DNA of 64,000 nt from a bacterium (GTDB lineage Bacteria; Bacteroidota; Bacteroidia; Chitinophagales; Saprospiraceae): assembly GCA_024742755.1 (NCBI GenBank), contig JANSXW010000008.1, positions 17,315-81,314 on the forward strand, written 5' to 3'. The position numbers were made by a program, and so were the translations under genes. A model generated the notes under the pieces. That model was not told the DNA's origin, did not search any database, and saw only the letters and a program-made list of their open reading frames with translations. Shown piece after piece: positions 27,658-36,702 of the stretch (position 1 is its first letter; each line of letters opens with the position of its first letter).

Positions 27658-28941
27658 TTAAAGGCCGGTAGCTACGGTGTGCATGCCGCGCTGTTCAATC
27701 AGTTGTTCCCGTATGCCCAGTTTGCGGTAAGCGTGGATAGGGTAGAGGGCGCCGCCGTCCTGTAGGCGGGCTTCGCGTACCAGCGGGCGCACGTCGGTCC
27801 GGAAGGCATCCTGCAGGATTTCCTGGGCTTCCGTTACGTCCTGCCGGGCCTGCGCATCAGCCAGGGCTTCCTGATCCACCAAAAGGGCTTGTGCATAGGC
27901 GATCCGGATGGCTTCCAGGCTCTGCAGCAGGTCTTCCAGCGGGTCTTTCAGGTTGTGGCTGGCATCGATCATCCAGGCCAGGGGCGGATTATTGGCGGTG
28001 TTGTTGCCCATGCCGCAGACCAGCTCGTTGAAGATCAAAAACAGCTGATAGGGCTTAACGCTGCCTACCGTCAGGTCATCATCTCCGTATTTGCTGTCAT
28101 TGAAGTGGAAGCCGCCCAGTTTGCCCTTCATCATCAGGGTGGCAACGATCTGCTCGATATTGGTGTTGGGCAGGTGGTGCCCGAGGTCGACCAGCGTATA
28201 GGCGTTCGGGCCGCAGCCTTCGGCCAGCATGAGGGAAGTGCCCCAGTCGGCGATCACCGTACTGTAGAAGTTGGGCTCGTAGGGTTTGTACTCGATAAAC
28301 ATGCGCCAGTCATCCGGTAGGTCCTGATAAATAGCCTGCAGGCTGTCCTGCGTACGTTGCAAAGCGCCTCTCAGGTTGTGCTGCCCCGGAAAAGAAGCGC
28401 CATCAGCCAGCCATACGGTAATGCTTTTGGAGCCCAGGGCTTCCCCAATCCGAATGACCTCCCGGTTGTGCTCGATAGCCTGTGCCCGCACTTCCGCGCT
28501 GTGGTGGCAAAGGGAGCCAAATTTGTAACTCTGCGCCTGTCCGGGGTGATCCTGAAAGGTATTGGAATTCACCGCATCAAAGGTTAATCCGTGTAATTCG
28601 GCCAGCTCGCGGATGGCGGCAGGGTCTTCCGGGATATCCCAGGGGATGTGCAGAGAGATCGACCCTGCCGACCGGCTCAGCGCATGCAAAAGGCCTACGT
28701 CCGCAATTTTCTGCTCCAGGCTGGCGGGTTCGCCCCCAAAGGAGAAGCGGCCGAAACGGGTGCCGCCCGCTCCCAGCGCCCAACTTGGGATGGCAATTTG
28801 GAGGTTGCTCAGTTGCCGGAGCAATAGCCCGGTGTCAAGCCCTTTGTGTTCGAGTTGTGACTTTAGGGTTTCCCAGGCCCGTTCGTGCGTGTCCTGATGA
28901 GGGGCATTCTGTGCTGCCAGTTGTGTCGCTTCCAATTTCAT
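27658..28941 (-). CDS. rhaI: L-rhamnose isomerase (RhaI type)
   Basis: A 427-residue TIM-barrel sugar isomerase of the RhaI type found in Bacillus, Pseudomonas and Bacteroidota relatives. Metal-site regions include DAVNSNTFQDHPG, FIEYKPYEPNFYST, LVDLGHHLPNTN and GGFHFNDSKYGDDDL. It converts L-rhamnose to L-rhamnulose. ATG 28941 has a purine-rich AGGGAAG just upstream; a GTG at 28980 would add 13 residues and cannot be excluded. Second gene of the operon, about 115 bp after the aldolase fusion. Confidence 0.87.
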   Translation of the reverse strand: MKLEATQLAAQNAPHQDTHERAWETLKSQLEHKGLDTGLLLRQLSNLQIAIPSWALGAGGTRFGRFSFGGEPASLEQKIADVGLLHALSRSAGSISLHIPWDIPEDPAAIRELAELHGLTFDAVNSNTFQDHPGQAQSYKFGSLCHHSAEVRAQAIEHNREVIRIGEALGSKSITVWLADGASFPGQHNLRGALQRTQDSLQAIYQDLPDDWRMFIEYKPYEPNFYSTVIADWGTSLMLAEGCGPNAYTLVDLGHHLPNTNIEQIVATLMMKGKLGGFHFNDSKYGDDDLTVGSVKPYQLFLIFNELVCGMGNNTANNPPLAWMIDASHNLKDPLEDLLQSLEAIRIAYAQALLVDQEALADAQARQDVTEAQEILQDAFRTDVRPLVREARLQDGGALYPIHAYRKLGIREQLIEQRGMHTVATGL

Positions 28942-29055
28942 CTTCCCTGCTTTGTCCGTTTGAAAAAGTGGGGAATGCACCTTAAAAACAGATGCATTCC
29001 CACAGCCCTAACCAAATAAAACCAAATTGTAACTCAAATTCCTTTTTACGGTCGT

Positions 29056-31158
29056 TTATCGCGTAAAGGCGTCCGGCATGCCGCCATCCACATTTAGGAT
29101 GTTTCCGGTGCTTTTGTCCAGGATAGCAACCAGGGCGAACACGCCGTTGGCAATATCTTCCGGACGGATAATCTGCTTCAGCAAATTGCGGCTGGCGTAG
29201 TGGGCGGGAAGGTCTTCCACCTTGATGCCGTAGGCTTTGGCGCGGCCCTCCGCCCAGTCGCCTTCCCAAATTTTGCTGCCGATGATGACGCCATCGGGGT
29301 TGACGGTATTGACGCGGATGCCATCGGCGGCCAGCTCGGCGGCAGCGAGGCGGCTCATGTGCTGCTGTGCCGCCTTGGCAGTGCCGTAAGCAATGTTCTT
29401 TGGTCCGGAAACCAGTCCGTTTTTGCTGGCGATGTTGATGATGTCGCCGCCGAAGCCTTGGGTTTTCATGATCTTGGCGCCGGCTTTGATCAACAGGAAC
29501 TGCCCTTTGGCCAGCACATTTTGCAACAGGTCCCAGTCTGCAAGTTCCGTATCTTCAATAGATTTGGAAATCGCCAGCCCGGCACTGTGCACCACGATGT
29601 CCACGCCGCCAAAGGCCAGGCAGGCCTCGTCAAAAGAGGTGGCTACGGAATCGGCATCGGCCACATCGCAGGTTGCAATAGCGGAGATATCCCGCCCGAA
29701 AGCCTGATTGGCTTCCTCCAGCCGGTCTTTTTTCAGGTCCGTCAACACCACATTAGCACCTTCAGCAGCCAGCTTTTCAGCAATGGCCCGCCCGATGCCA
29801 CCACCGCCTCCGGTGATGAGGGCTACCCGGCGGGACAGGGGTTGTTCCGGGGGCTGTCGTTTTAGCTTATCCTCTTCCAGGAGCCAGTACTCGATGTTGA
29901 AGGCTTCCTGACGGGGCAGGGCGGTGTAGGCAGAAATCGCCTCCGCTCCCCGCATCACATTGATGGCATTGATGTAGAATTCGCTGGCGACCCGGGCCGT
30001 CTGTTTGTTTTTGGCGAAAGTGAACATGCCCACGCCCGGGTACAGGATGACGACCGGATTGGGGTCGCGCATTGCAGGGCTGTCGGGGTGTTTGCAGCTG
30101 TCGTAATATTCGGCGTAGTCTTTCCGGTACTGTTCGAAAGCTGGTTCCAGTTGTGTTTTGATGGCCTCCGGGTTGGTGAGGTCGGCATTGGCAGGCAGTT
30201 CCAGCACCAGCGGTTTGATTTTGGTGCGCAGGAAGTGGTCGGGGCAGGAGGTGCCCAGGGGCGCCAGTTTGTCCAGGTCGTGGCTGTTGATAAATTGGAG
30301 GACCCGCTCATCATCGGTAAAGTGGCCGATCATGCGTTTGTGGCTGGAGCACAGCCCCCGCAGGATGGGTGCCAGCTTTGCCGCCTGTTTCTTCCGGCTG
30401 GCATCAGGCAGGCTTTCCATACGGGCGCCACCAAATACCGGGCGGTCTTTGCCCTCACGCTCTGCGATATAGCGGGAGGCTTGTTCGATGACTTCCAGGC
30501 TGTTCATGTAGCACTCGTAGGAGGTGTCCCCCCAGGTGAACAGGCCGTGGCTGCCGAGTACGATGCCCCGGATGCCAGGATTGTCATTCAGGCATTTTTC
30601 CAACTGCAGCCCGAGGTCGAACCCGGGGCGCTGCCAGGGCACCCAGCCCATGGTGTCGCCCCATATTTCTTGGGTGACGGCTTTACTGTCTTCAGCCGCA
30701 GCTACCGCGATCAGAGCATCGGGGTGCAGGTGGTCGATGTGTTTGAAGGGCAGCAGCCCGTGCAGGGGCGTATCAATAGAGGGGGCACGGCTGTCGAGGT
30801 CGTACAGGCAGTGGTAGAAAAGCCCCACCATCTCATCTTCGTGCTCAATGCCCCGGTATACATTCTTCAGGTCGCGTAGCCGGCTCGTATACAAGCCAGC
30901 AATGCCCGAGCGGGTCAGCGTGCCAATATCGCCACCCGATCCTTTCACCCACATCACCTCGACTTCCTCCCCGGTCAGCGGGTCTTTTTCGATGGTTTTG
31001 CAGCTGGTATTGCCCCCTCCGAAGTTGGTGATCCGCAAATCTGCGCCAAGAATATTAGAGCGGTAAAGAAATAAGCCCACTTCATCGCCTTCCAGGGCGG
31101 CGGCTTTTTGCTCATCCCACAGATAATCAACATGGGAAAATTGATCGGTGGCTGTCAT
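29056..31158 (-). CDS. rhaEW: Bifunctional rhamnulose-1-phosphate aldolase/lactaldehyde dehydrogenase
   Basis: A 700-residue fusion. The N-terminal ~425 residues form a class II aldolase (GGGNTS, zinc ligands in HIDHLHPDA, GSHGLFTWGD). The C-terminal ~260 residues are an SDR domain with TGGGGGIG near residue 440 and catalytic YGTAK. This is the RhaEW architecture: cleaves rhamnulose-1-phosphate to DHAP and L-lactaldehyde and oxidises the aldehyde to L-lactate, which LutABC downstream would consume. ATG 31158 is where conservation begins. First gene of the operon; no regulator gene is adjacent. Confidence 0.9.
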   Translation of the reverse strand: MTATDQFSHVDYLWDEQKAAALEGDEVGLFLYRSNILGADLRITNFGGGNTSCKTIEKDPLTGEEVEVMWVKGSGGDIGTLTRSGIAGLYTSRLRDLKNVYRGIEHEDEMVGLFYHCLYDLDSRAPSIDTPLHGLLPFKHIDHLHPDALIAVAAAEDSKAVTQEIWGDTMGWVPWQRPGFDLGLQLEKCLNDNPGIRGIVLGSHGLFTWGDTSYECYMNSLEVIEQASRYIAEREGKDRPVFGGARMESLPDASRKKQAAKLAPILRGLCSSHKRMIGHFTDDERVLQFINSHDLDKLAPLGTSCPDHFLRTKIKPLVLELPANADLTNPEAIKTQLEPAFEQYRKDYAEYYDSCKHPDSPAMRDPNPVVILYPGVGMFTFAKNKQTARVASEFYINAINVMRGAEAISAYTALPRQEAFNIEYWLLEEDKLKRQPPEQPLSRRVALITGGGGGIGRAIAEKLAAEGANVVLTDLKKDRLEEANQAFGRDISAIATCDVADADSVATSFDEACLAFGGVDIVVHSAGLAISKSIEDTELADWDLLQNVLAKGQFLLIKAGAKIMKTQGFGGDIINIASKNGLVSGPKNIAYGTAKAAQQHMSRLAAAELAADGIRVNTVNPDGVIIGSKIWEGDWAEGRAKAYGIKVEDLPAHYASRNLLKQIIRPEDIANGVFALVAILDKSTGNILNVDGGMPDAFTR

Positions 31159-31319
31159 ATTCAGGTTTTTTCTGTTTTCGATAAATGGATGATCTGAAAG
31201 TACGGTTGTAATGCTGTTTGAGTGTCCTGTGCTTTCCGGCAAGAATGGCAGGGAGGGATTTCGCAAAATCCTGGTTGCCCCTGCGTCTAATTTACGAGGA
31301 AAGCTTTAACAGACAAAGG

Positions 31320-31630
31320 ATGGAACAGCTTAGTGCATTTGGTTGGGACCTGGACCTGCTGCGGCAGTTACAGGGGCTGCTGATTGCACTTGGGATAGGG
31401 TTTGCCAATATGGATGCCATTACGGTATCCATGTCAGAATACGCCAGCGGGGCAACCACCTTCAGGTCGCCGGAGTGGCTATCGTCCTGGCAACCATTAC
31501 GAATACCTTGGTCAAATACGGCTTCTGCTTGGTGTTCGGGAACCGCCGTTTGCGCCAACAGTCTTCTATCGGTTTTGCTTTGATTTTACTGGTGGCGGGA
31601 GGGTATATCTGGTGGAAGATGCAGATTTGA
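31320..31630 (+). pseudogene. Frameshifted fragment of a MgtC/DUF4010-type membrane gene
   Basis: One frame reads LLIALGIGFANMDAITVSMSEYASG and then degenerates, while a second frame continues with QVAGVAIVLATITNTLVKYG and ends GFALILLVAGGYIWWKMQI. Joined, these resemble the C-terminal membrane domain of DUF4010/MgtC-like proteins (the D-DAITxSM segment and following TM helices). The N-terminal half is missing and a frameshift lies around 31450-31470. Confidence 0.55.
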
Positions 31631-31994
31631 ATTCTAAATTTTACTTTTACTCATCCAAAAATTTCTTGAGTTTAAAAAATTGCTAAAATGCTGAGGTCAT
31701 TTTGGCCAGTAGCCCGGCGGGGTTTGGGTGCCGTTTCCGGAAAGGCAGGGGGGCACAACATATTGCACTTTTCGATTAGCCTGGCAGCATTTGCTATTAG
31801 CCTGTTTTGGTGCATTGCCCAAAAATCCTGGATAAGCTGGAGCAGAGCGGGAAGCTCTACCCCGGCAACCTTTGTCATGCACACTGACAGGGGAGGGGTT
31901 TGTCCGAATGTTTACTATTTTCGTAGCTTTAGGCGGTTGCCTCAGAAGAGGGCGCCAAAATTCCAGGATCATCGAACCAAACAAAACATAAACC
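31631..31994 (+). other. 364-bp intergenic region before dihydroorotase
   Basis: No convincing gene is visible. Short frames on both strands lack codon character or domain content. A -7-like TATTTTCG (one mismatch) lies about 80 bp before the dihydroorotase start. Confidence 0.4.
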
Positions 31995-33338
31995 ATGAAC
32001 CAGCGGATTTTAATCAAGGGCTCAACCATCGTAAACGAAGGAAAAACAGTCGTCGCGGATGTTCTGCTATCTGAAGGGCGGATCGCGCAGATAGGGGAGA
32101 TTGAAGCACAGCCGGGCGATCAGGTTATCGATGGCACCGGCAAGCACCTCTTCCCGGGCATCATCGACGGGCAGGTGCACTTCCGGGACCCGGGCGCCAC
32201 TCATAAAGCCGACCTGCACACCGAGAGCAAGGCAGCGGTCGCGGGCGGCGTCACTTCCTTTATCGACATGCCCAACACCATCCCCAATACCCTGACGATG
32301 GAGCGCCTGAACGAGAAGTACGAGATTGCTTCCAAAAAATCCCTGGCTAACTACTCTTTCTTTCTGGGTGTTAATGGTGATAACCTGGATGAAGTCATCC
32401 AAACCGATACCAGCAAGCTGATGGGTGTTTCCGATGACGGGCTGTACTTCACCAAAAAGGGCAACCTGCTGGCTGACAACCCGGAGACGATGGAAAAGCT
32501 GTTTGCGAATTGCAAATCCATCATCGCCATCCACTCGGAGAAAGAGCAGATCGTGGAGCAAAACGAGGAGCAATACCGCGAAATGTACGGCGATGACGTG
32601 CCGGTGAAATTCCACCCCATCATCCGCAGCACGCAAGCCTGCTACGAAGCCACGGAGCGCGCCATCGGACTGGCCAAAAAGCACGGCGCCCGCCTGCACA
32701 TCCTCCACCTGACCACTGAGGCCGAAACCCACCTGTTCCGCAACGACATCCCGCTGGAAGAAAAGAAAATCACCACCGAAGTCTCGGTCCACCACCTCTG
32801 GTTCTCGGATGAGGACTACGAGCGCCTGGGCGTCCTCATCAAGTGGAATCCGGCCATTAAGACCAAAAAAGACAAGGAAGGCCTGCTGCAGGCCCTGCTC
32901 GATGACCGCATCGACCTTGTGACTACCGATCATGCGCCCCATACCCTGGAGGAGAAGCAAAAGCCCTACTTCCAGTCCATGTCGGGCGCGCCTATGGTGC
33001 AGCACTCCCTCAATTGCATGCTGGCGTTCCATCAGCAAGGCAAGATTTCGCTGGAGAAAATCGCGGAGAAGATGTGCCATAGCCCGGCCCGCCTCTACCG
33101 CATGAAAAATCGTGGCTACATCCGCGAGGGCTACTACGCCGACCTCACGCTGGTAGACCTGAACCAATCCTGGACGGTCGCTAAGGACAACGTACTGTAC
33201 AAGTGCGGCTGGTCGCCCCTGGAAGGCACCACTTTCCACAACAAGGTCCTCAAGACTTTTGTCAATGGCAACTTAGTGTACGATGAGGGCACTTTTGCGG
33301 AAGATACGTTTGGGATGGCGATTGAAGTGGGGGAGTAA
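31995..33338 (+). CDS. pyrC: Dihydroorotase
   Basis: A 447-residue amidohydrolase-superfamily dihydroorotase, interconverting N-carbamoyl-aspartate and dihydroorotate in pyrimidine synthesis. The metal-site strand reads DGQVHFRDPG: the first His of the usual HxH is Gln60, with His62 present. I believe this substitution is common in Bacteroidota homologues. IPNTLT, ILHLTTEAE and the C-terminal TTDHAPHT motif are conserved. A MITE-like inverted repeat starts immediately after the TAA. Cytoplasmic and monocistronic. Confidence 0.88.
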   Translation: MNQRILIKGSTIVNEGKTVVADVLLSEGRIAQIGEIEAQPGDQVIDGTGKHLFPGIIDGQVHFRDPGATHKADLHTESKAAVAGGVTSFIDMPNTIPNTLTMERLNEKYEIASKKSLANYSFFLGVNGDNLDEVIQTDTSKLMGVSDDGLYFTKKGNLLADNPETMEKLFANCKSIIAIHSEKEQIVEQNEEQYREMYGDDVPVKFHPIIRSTQACYEATERAIGLAKKHGARLHILHLTTEAETHLFRNDIPLEEKKITTEVSVHHLWFSDEDYERLGVLIKWNPAIKTKKDKEGLLQALLDDRIDLVTTDHAPHTLEEKQKPYFQSMSGAPMVQHSLNCMLAFHQQGKISLEKIAEKMCHSPARLYRMKNRGYIREGYYADLTLVDLNQSWTVAKDNVLYKCGWSPLEGTTFHNKVLKTFVNGNLVYDEGTFAEDTFGMAIEVGE

Positions 33339-33557
33339 GACTATGTTGGGAATTCGCTTTTGGAGCGAATGCAGTCAAATTTTATTCTGAACAAGTCTTT
33401 GATCCCGACATTCATCGTCGGGGGCGCGATGAAGGAGCCTAGCCTGAGCTAAGCGACTGACCTGCCCGCCGTACAAGACTTTGGCAGGCGGGAGAGCAAC
33501 GAAGTGCAGGATGAAATTTGACAAATGCAGCCCAAAGGGTGAAATCTCAACATAGTC
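33339..33557. mobile_element. MITE-like 219-bp inverted-repeat element
   Basis: The outer ~50 bp at each end are imperfect inverted repeats: both start GACTATGTTG read inward and both reach a TCAAATTT(T/C)AT(T/C)CTG stretch. Inside are smaller hairpins: CCCGAC/GTCGGG near 33404-33422 and CCTGCC/GGCAGG near 33462-33490. No protein frame is present. The element abuts the dihydroorotase stop and could also end its transcript. From 33558 to 33744 I see only an 18-codon minus frame after the ATPase gene. Confidence 0.6.
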
Positions 33558-33744
33558 TAAGGGCAGAGATCGCTTCGGTTGTTAGCAATCAATTTTGCTA
33601 CAGGGTAAATGATGGAGTAGCCGTTGAATCGGGGGAGAAAAAAACGTGTAAAAAGCGGTTCAGCTCCCTCTTTTGAGTGCTTCCACTAGCCTTTTGAAGT
33701 CTTCGAATGTGTCCATTAATTTTGACCCGTCCAGAAGTTGAGTT

Positions 33745-34971
33745 TTACCAGCGCGTTCCGCCTAGGTCTCCTTCCCGCCACATCTGCCCGGGGCTGAAGT
33801 GTTCATACCAGCCTTCAAACTCTGTTTCTGAAAACCGTCTTACTATCGTGGTGTTATCCTCTGCCTTTTCAAAAACCAGCACGTCTTCCACCCTGAAATG
33901 GTTGAGCAACTGTTCCGAATGCGTGGCAATGAGCATGGTAGAATCTGCAGAAGCCTCTTTAATAGCCGAGGCGATATTGAAAATCATATCCGGATGAAGC
34001 CCCACCTCCGGTTCGTCTATGCAAATCAGCTTCCCGCGTTGCAGATTGTAGAAAATAGCCAGCATGCACAGATAACGAAGCGTACCATCCGAAATATGAG
34101 TAACGTGCACAGATGAGCGCAGCTTTTCTTCCCCCAGCATCAGTTCAAACTGCCCTCCGCCCAGCATATTAAAGTCGATCTCGGAAAAGAAAGCATTAAT
34201 ATCCTGAAGCTTGGACTGAATCAGCCGGAATTGCGGTTTGTTGCTGATTTTAATGGTGTTGAGAATCTGCGGCAAGTTGCTGCCATCAAAGCGAAGCTTA
34301 CGCTCTTTAGCCGTTGCGCTCATGCCGCTGCGAAGTTTGCTGGCAGGCGTAGTGTCAAAGTAGTTGTATACAGCAAGGTCTTTAATCGCACGCTTAATGA
34401 TCACAAGAGGCAGGTACCGGTCTTTATCAAATTCGGATATCTTGGAGAGTGCCAACTCCTGCGGGTCATAATCATCGTAAGGCACAAAAGGAATCCCGTT
34501 TGTCTCCGCCCGACGTTCTCTAACCTTGCCGCTTCCATTAATAAAGTTGAGGTAGGAATACCCCCCCTCCGTGGCTATTTCTTCGCTCAGGTAGTAGTTG
34601 TCTATGGCTGGTTTCCTGATCAGCCGGATCGTGTAGATGATATCTTCCCTGAACACTGATTTTCCATCGTTGTATTGGTTGAGTACGCCGGCATCCAGCC
34701 GAAACTCCAGCCCTATCGAGTCCTTGAAATCAGAGGGGTTTGTAGATTGACAGTAAATATTGTCAAAACCACCCCATTGCTGCGTGATGAGCTCAAGCAA
34801 GGCATTATCGGTAGCATTGCCCTCCACGCCTGCTTTCAGTAGCTGTATGGCCTTGAGCAGGTTGGTTTTGCCGGAACCATTGATGCCGACAAGCAGATTT
34901 ACCCGCTCATTAAATGTTATCCTTTCGTCCCGAAAGCTAAAGAAATTTGTCAACCTTATCGAACGGATCAT
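33745..34971 (-). CDS. AAA family ATPase (AAA_21/OLD-like, single gene)
   Basis: A 408-residue SMC/ABC-like ATPase: Walker A GINGSGKTN (29-37), signature-like SDGTLRYL, Walker B LICIDEPEVGLHP and a downstream switch region THSEQL. It matches the stand-alone AAA ATPases often found in phage-defence loci, some with nuclease partners, but no partner gene is adjacent and there is no TOPRIM domain. A -7 promoter box lies 23-30 bp upstream. Function unassigned; DNA or RNA ends are plausible ligands. Confidence 0.82.
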   Translation of the reverse strand: MIRSIRLTNFFSFRDERITFNERVNLLVGINGSGKTNLLKAIQLLKAGVEGNATDNALLELITQQWGGFDNIYCQSTNPSDFKDSIGLEFRLDAGVLNQYNDGKSVFREDIIYTIRLIRKPAIDNYYLSEEIATEGGYSYLNFINGSGKVRERRAETNGIPFVPYDDYDPQELALSKISEFDKDRYLPLVIIKRAIKDLAVYNYFDTTPASKLRSGMSATAKERKLRFDGSNLPQILNTIKISNKPQFRLIQSKLQDINAFFSEIDFNMLGGGQFELMLGEEKLRSSVHVTHISDGTLRYLCMLAIFYNLQRGKLICIDEPEVGLHPDMIFNIASAIKEASADSTMLIATHSEQLLNHFRVEDVLVFEKAEDNTTIVRRFSETEFEGWYEHFSPGQMWREGDLGGTRW

Positions 34972-34993
34972 GCCTTTCTGTTTTGGACAAACT

Positions 34994-35001
34994 CAAATAT
35001 A
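34994..35001 (-). promoter_or_regulatory. Putative -7 box for AAA ATPase
   Basis: On the minus strand TATATTTG matches TAnnTTTG exactly; transcription would start near 34987, just before ATG 34971. The adjacent motif TTGTCCAAAACAGA recurs at 49781-49794 near another ATPase. Confidence 0.45.
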
Positions 35002-35160
35002 CGTATTTCAACGCTCTAAAACCTGACGTTCAGGTTTCCTGTAAGCGATTGCTGACCTCCATCCTTTTTAGTCTGGCGGAGCGCCCAACAGCCTGCGCCC
35101 ATACAACGCCAAATGATTGTTAATTGATCCGCCTTTCGCTTCCGGCTGACCAGATTCCGT

Positions 35161-35168
35161 TATCTTTG
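35161..35168 (+). promoter_or_regulatory. Putative -7 box for 35188 gene
   Basis: TATCTTTG is an exact TAnnTTTG match 20 bp before ATG 35188. No convincing -33 element. Confidence 0.45.
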
Positions 35169-35187
35169 TGGCGCAAAAGAACATTCC

Positions 35188-35580
35188 ATGATCATCGGAA
35201 AACTTAGAAACGGGGGATTCCTCAGGGTGGTGATCGCTTTCATGGCGGTTATCTTTCTGAATGGGGTGGTGGACCCACCAGACCTCTATTCCGATGCCGT
35301 AGCCGAAGACCTTTCCTACAACGAGATGGAAAGCGTGCTGGAAGTATTCGTCGAGCGCGTGCTGCAATACGAAGATTTCTTCGAAGAGTACGATGACGAT
35401 GATGCAGGCAAAACGCTGCTGAAAAAGCGTTCAAGCCTCGACGCATTTCTGTTCCCAACGCTGATGCCATTGTCGCCCGGGCCCCGCTCCGGACTGAATC
35501 GTTGTGCGCAAACGCAGTTGCTGCACCCCAAAGACATCTGGCTCACGCCCCTGACCCCGCCACCGGACTTTCTTGCCTGA
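35188..35580 (+). CDS. Small anchored protein of unknown function
   Basis: A 130-residue protein with one N-terminal membrane segment (VVIAFMAVIFLNGVV, about 14-28), then an acidic stretch (EDFFEEYDDDD, about 62-72) and a Pro-rich C-terminus. A conserved-looking start, a promoter box and a fitting leader support expression. I recognise no family. It precedes the outer-membrane-type gene at 35754 by 173 bp, with a structured leader between them; co-regulation is possible. Confidence 0.6.
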   Translation: MIIGKLRNGGFLRVVIAFMAVIFLNGVVDPPDLYSDAVAEDLSYNEMESVLEVFVERVLQYEDFFEEYDDDDAGKTLLKKRSSLDAFLFPTLMPLSPGPRSGLNRCAQTQLLHPKDIWLTPLTPPPDFLA

Positions 35581-35602
35581 ATTAGCCTTGTCTTAAGCTA
35601 CT

Positions 35603-35739
35603 GAGACCATAGTCTCGTTCAGCTGAGCTAAGGTCTATTTCCCTTTTCACTACTTCGGTTTGGCTTCCTGGCAACCGAAGGCTTTCAAATTCTTATCAAA
35701 AAATTGGTATAGCACCAGCTGCAAAGGCTGTGCTATGCC
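35603..35739 (+). promoter_or_regulatory. Structured 5' leader with three hairpins, class unknown
   Basis: Three stem-loops precede ATG 35754: GAGAC/GTCTC (35603-35616), CTTCGGTT/AACCGAAG (35653-35680) and GGTATAGCACCAGC with GCTGTGCTATGCC (35706-35739). The middle one contains a GGCTTCCTGGCAACC stretch faintly like S-box SAM riboswitches, but the rest of that motif is not present. No T-tract follows, so it is not an ordinary terminator. Confidence 0.4.
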
Positions 35740-35753
35740 CCAACTATAAATTT

Positions 35754-36602
35754 ATGAATCGTTTGATTAATCAGGCGCTACTTTTGTTATGTAGCCTTCC
35801 CGTAGTACTTTTTGCCCAAACTCCCGCTGAGCAGGACAGCCTCTACGTACTGGAAATAGAGGGCGGCGGCTTACGCCCCAAAGTCCTGCACGCCGAGCCC
35901 CTCTACATTGACTTGATCAGAGACCTGGGCGCGCGCAAGGGTGAAAAGGAATGGAACGTAGGCTTAGGGCTGACTGACAATCAGGTTTTTGATACCTATG
36001 AAGCATTGGTAGAGTACGAATGGGCACCGGTTGACCGGCTTGGGCTGGAAGTCGAGTTGCCCTTCACTTTTCACTTCCCGATAGAGGAGGGCATGTCTGC
36101 GCCCGGCAGCCGCCTGAACAGCCTGAAAATGGCCGCCCAGTACACCTTCCTGGTCAACGAAAAGAAAAGCACCTCCATGGCCCTGGGCTACATCCACGAG
36201 TTTGAGCTGCCTGAATTCTCATTGTACGGAAGCACCTCCATGCTCAAAGGGCATATTTTCAACCCCTTTCTGGTGATGGCCAAACGGTGGGGGACGAATT
36301 ACCACACCCTGCTGTATACGGGGCCGGTGCTGGAAGCCGTGCATGGAGTGGACCTTCAGCAATCCTGGCAAGCCAACTTCAACTTCCATTACATGATTAC
36401 CGGCACCCGAAATTTTATCGGTGTGGAATTCAATCAGGAGTTCCGGCGGGGCGATTTCGACATGGTCATCCGCCCGCAGATGCGGGTCGGGCTGGCAGAC
36501 AATTTGCTGGTGGGTATTGTAGCCGGTATTCCCGTGGAGCGGGAGAATCAGCGCTTAAGCACTTTCGTCCGGCTGATTTACGAGCCGGGGCACCGGCATT
36601 AA
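35754..36602 (+). CDS. Outer-membrane-type beta-rich protein (HAEPLYIDLIRDLGARKG family)
   Basis: A 282-residue secreted protein with signal peptide (MNRLINQALLLLCSLPVVLFAQ) and a conserved start of the mature region, HAEPLYIDLIRDLGARKGE, that I associate with a Bacteroidota outer-membrane family of unknown role. Alternating aromatic/hydrophobic residues and a final beta-strand (LSTFVRLIYEPGHRH) suggest a beta-barrel. ATG 35754 is preferred to GTG 35730 because the signal peptide begins there. It is preceded by the hairpin leader and followed by an inverted repeat. Confidence 0.7.
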   Translation: MNRLINQALLLLCSLPVVLFAQTPAEQDSLYVLEIEGGGLRPKVLHAEPLYIDLIRDLGARKGEKEWNVGLGLTDNQVFDTYEALVEYEWAPVDRLGLEVELPFTFHFPIEEGMSAPGSRLNSLKMAAQYTFLVNEKKSTSMALGYIHEFELPEFSLYGSTSMLKGHIFNPFLVMAKRWGTNYHTLLYTGPVLEAVHGVDLQQSWQANFNFHYMITGTRNFIGVEFNQEFRRGDFDMVIRPQMRVGLADNLLVGIVAGIPVERENQRLSTFVRLIYEPGHRH

Positions 36603-36623
36603 AATAAAGTAACAGGACATGCC

Positions 36624-36685
36624 GGGGGTAAGCCAGTCTATGGTTTTTCACAGCCTGATAACGCTATCCGGACAGGCTTGCCCCC
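36624..36685. terminator. Possible bidirectional terminator between convergent genes
   Basis: GGGGGTAAGCC (36624-36634) pairs fully, with one wobble, to GGCTTGCCCCC (36675-36685) across a 40-base loop, between the converging 35754 gene and the epimerase operon. Confidence 0.4.
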
Positions 36686-36702
36686 ATGCATTTTCAACGC
36701 TT

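Noticed and set aside
33663..33720. 18-codon minus frame (MDTFEDFKRLVEALKRGS) after the ATPase
   Set aside because: Too short and without conservation evidence; mentioned only in the intergenic description.
35640..35740. S-box SAM riboswitch before the outer-membrane gene
   Set aside because: A GGCAACC stretch is present, but the rest of the S-box core (AGAGxGGxGGAGGGA) is absent; kept only as an unknown leader.
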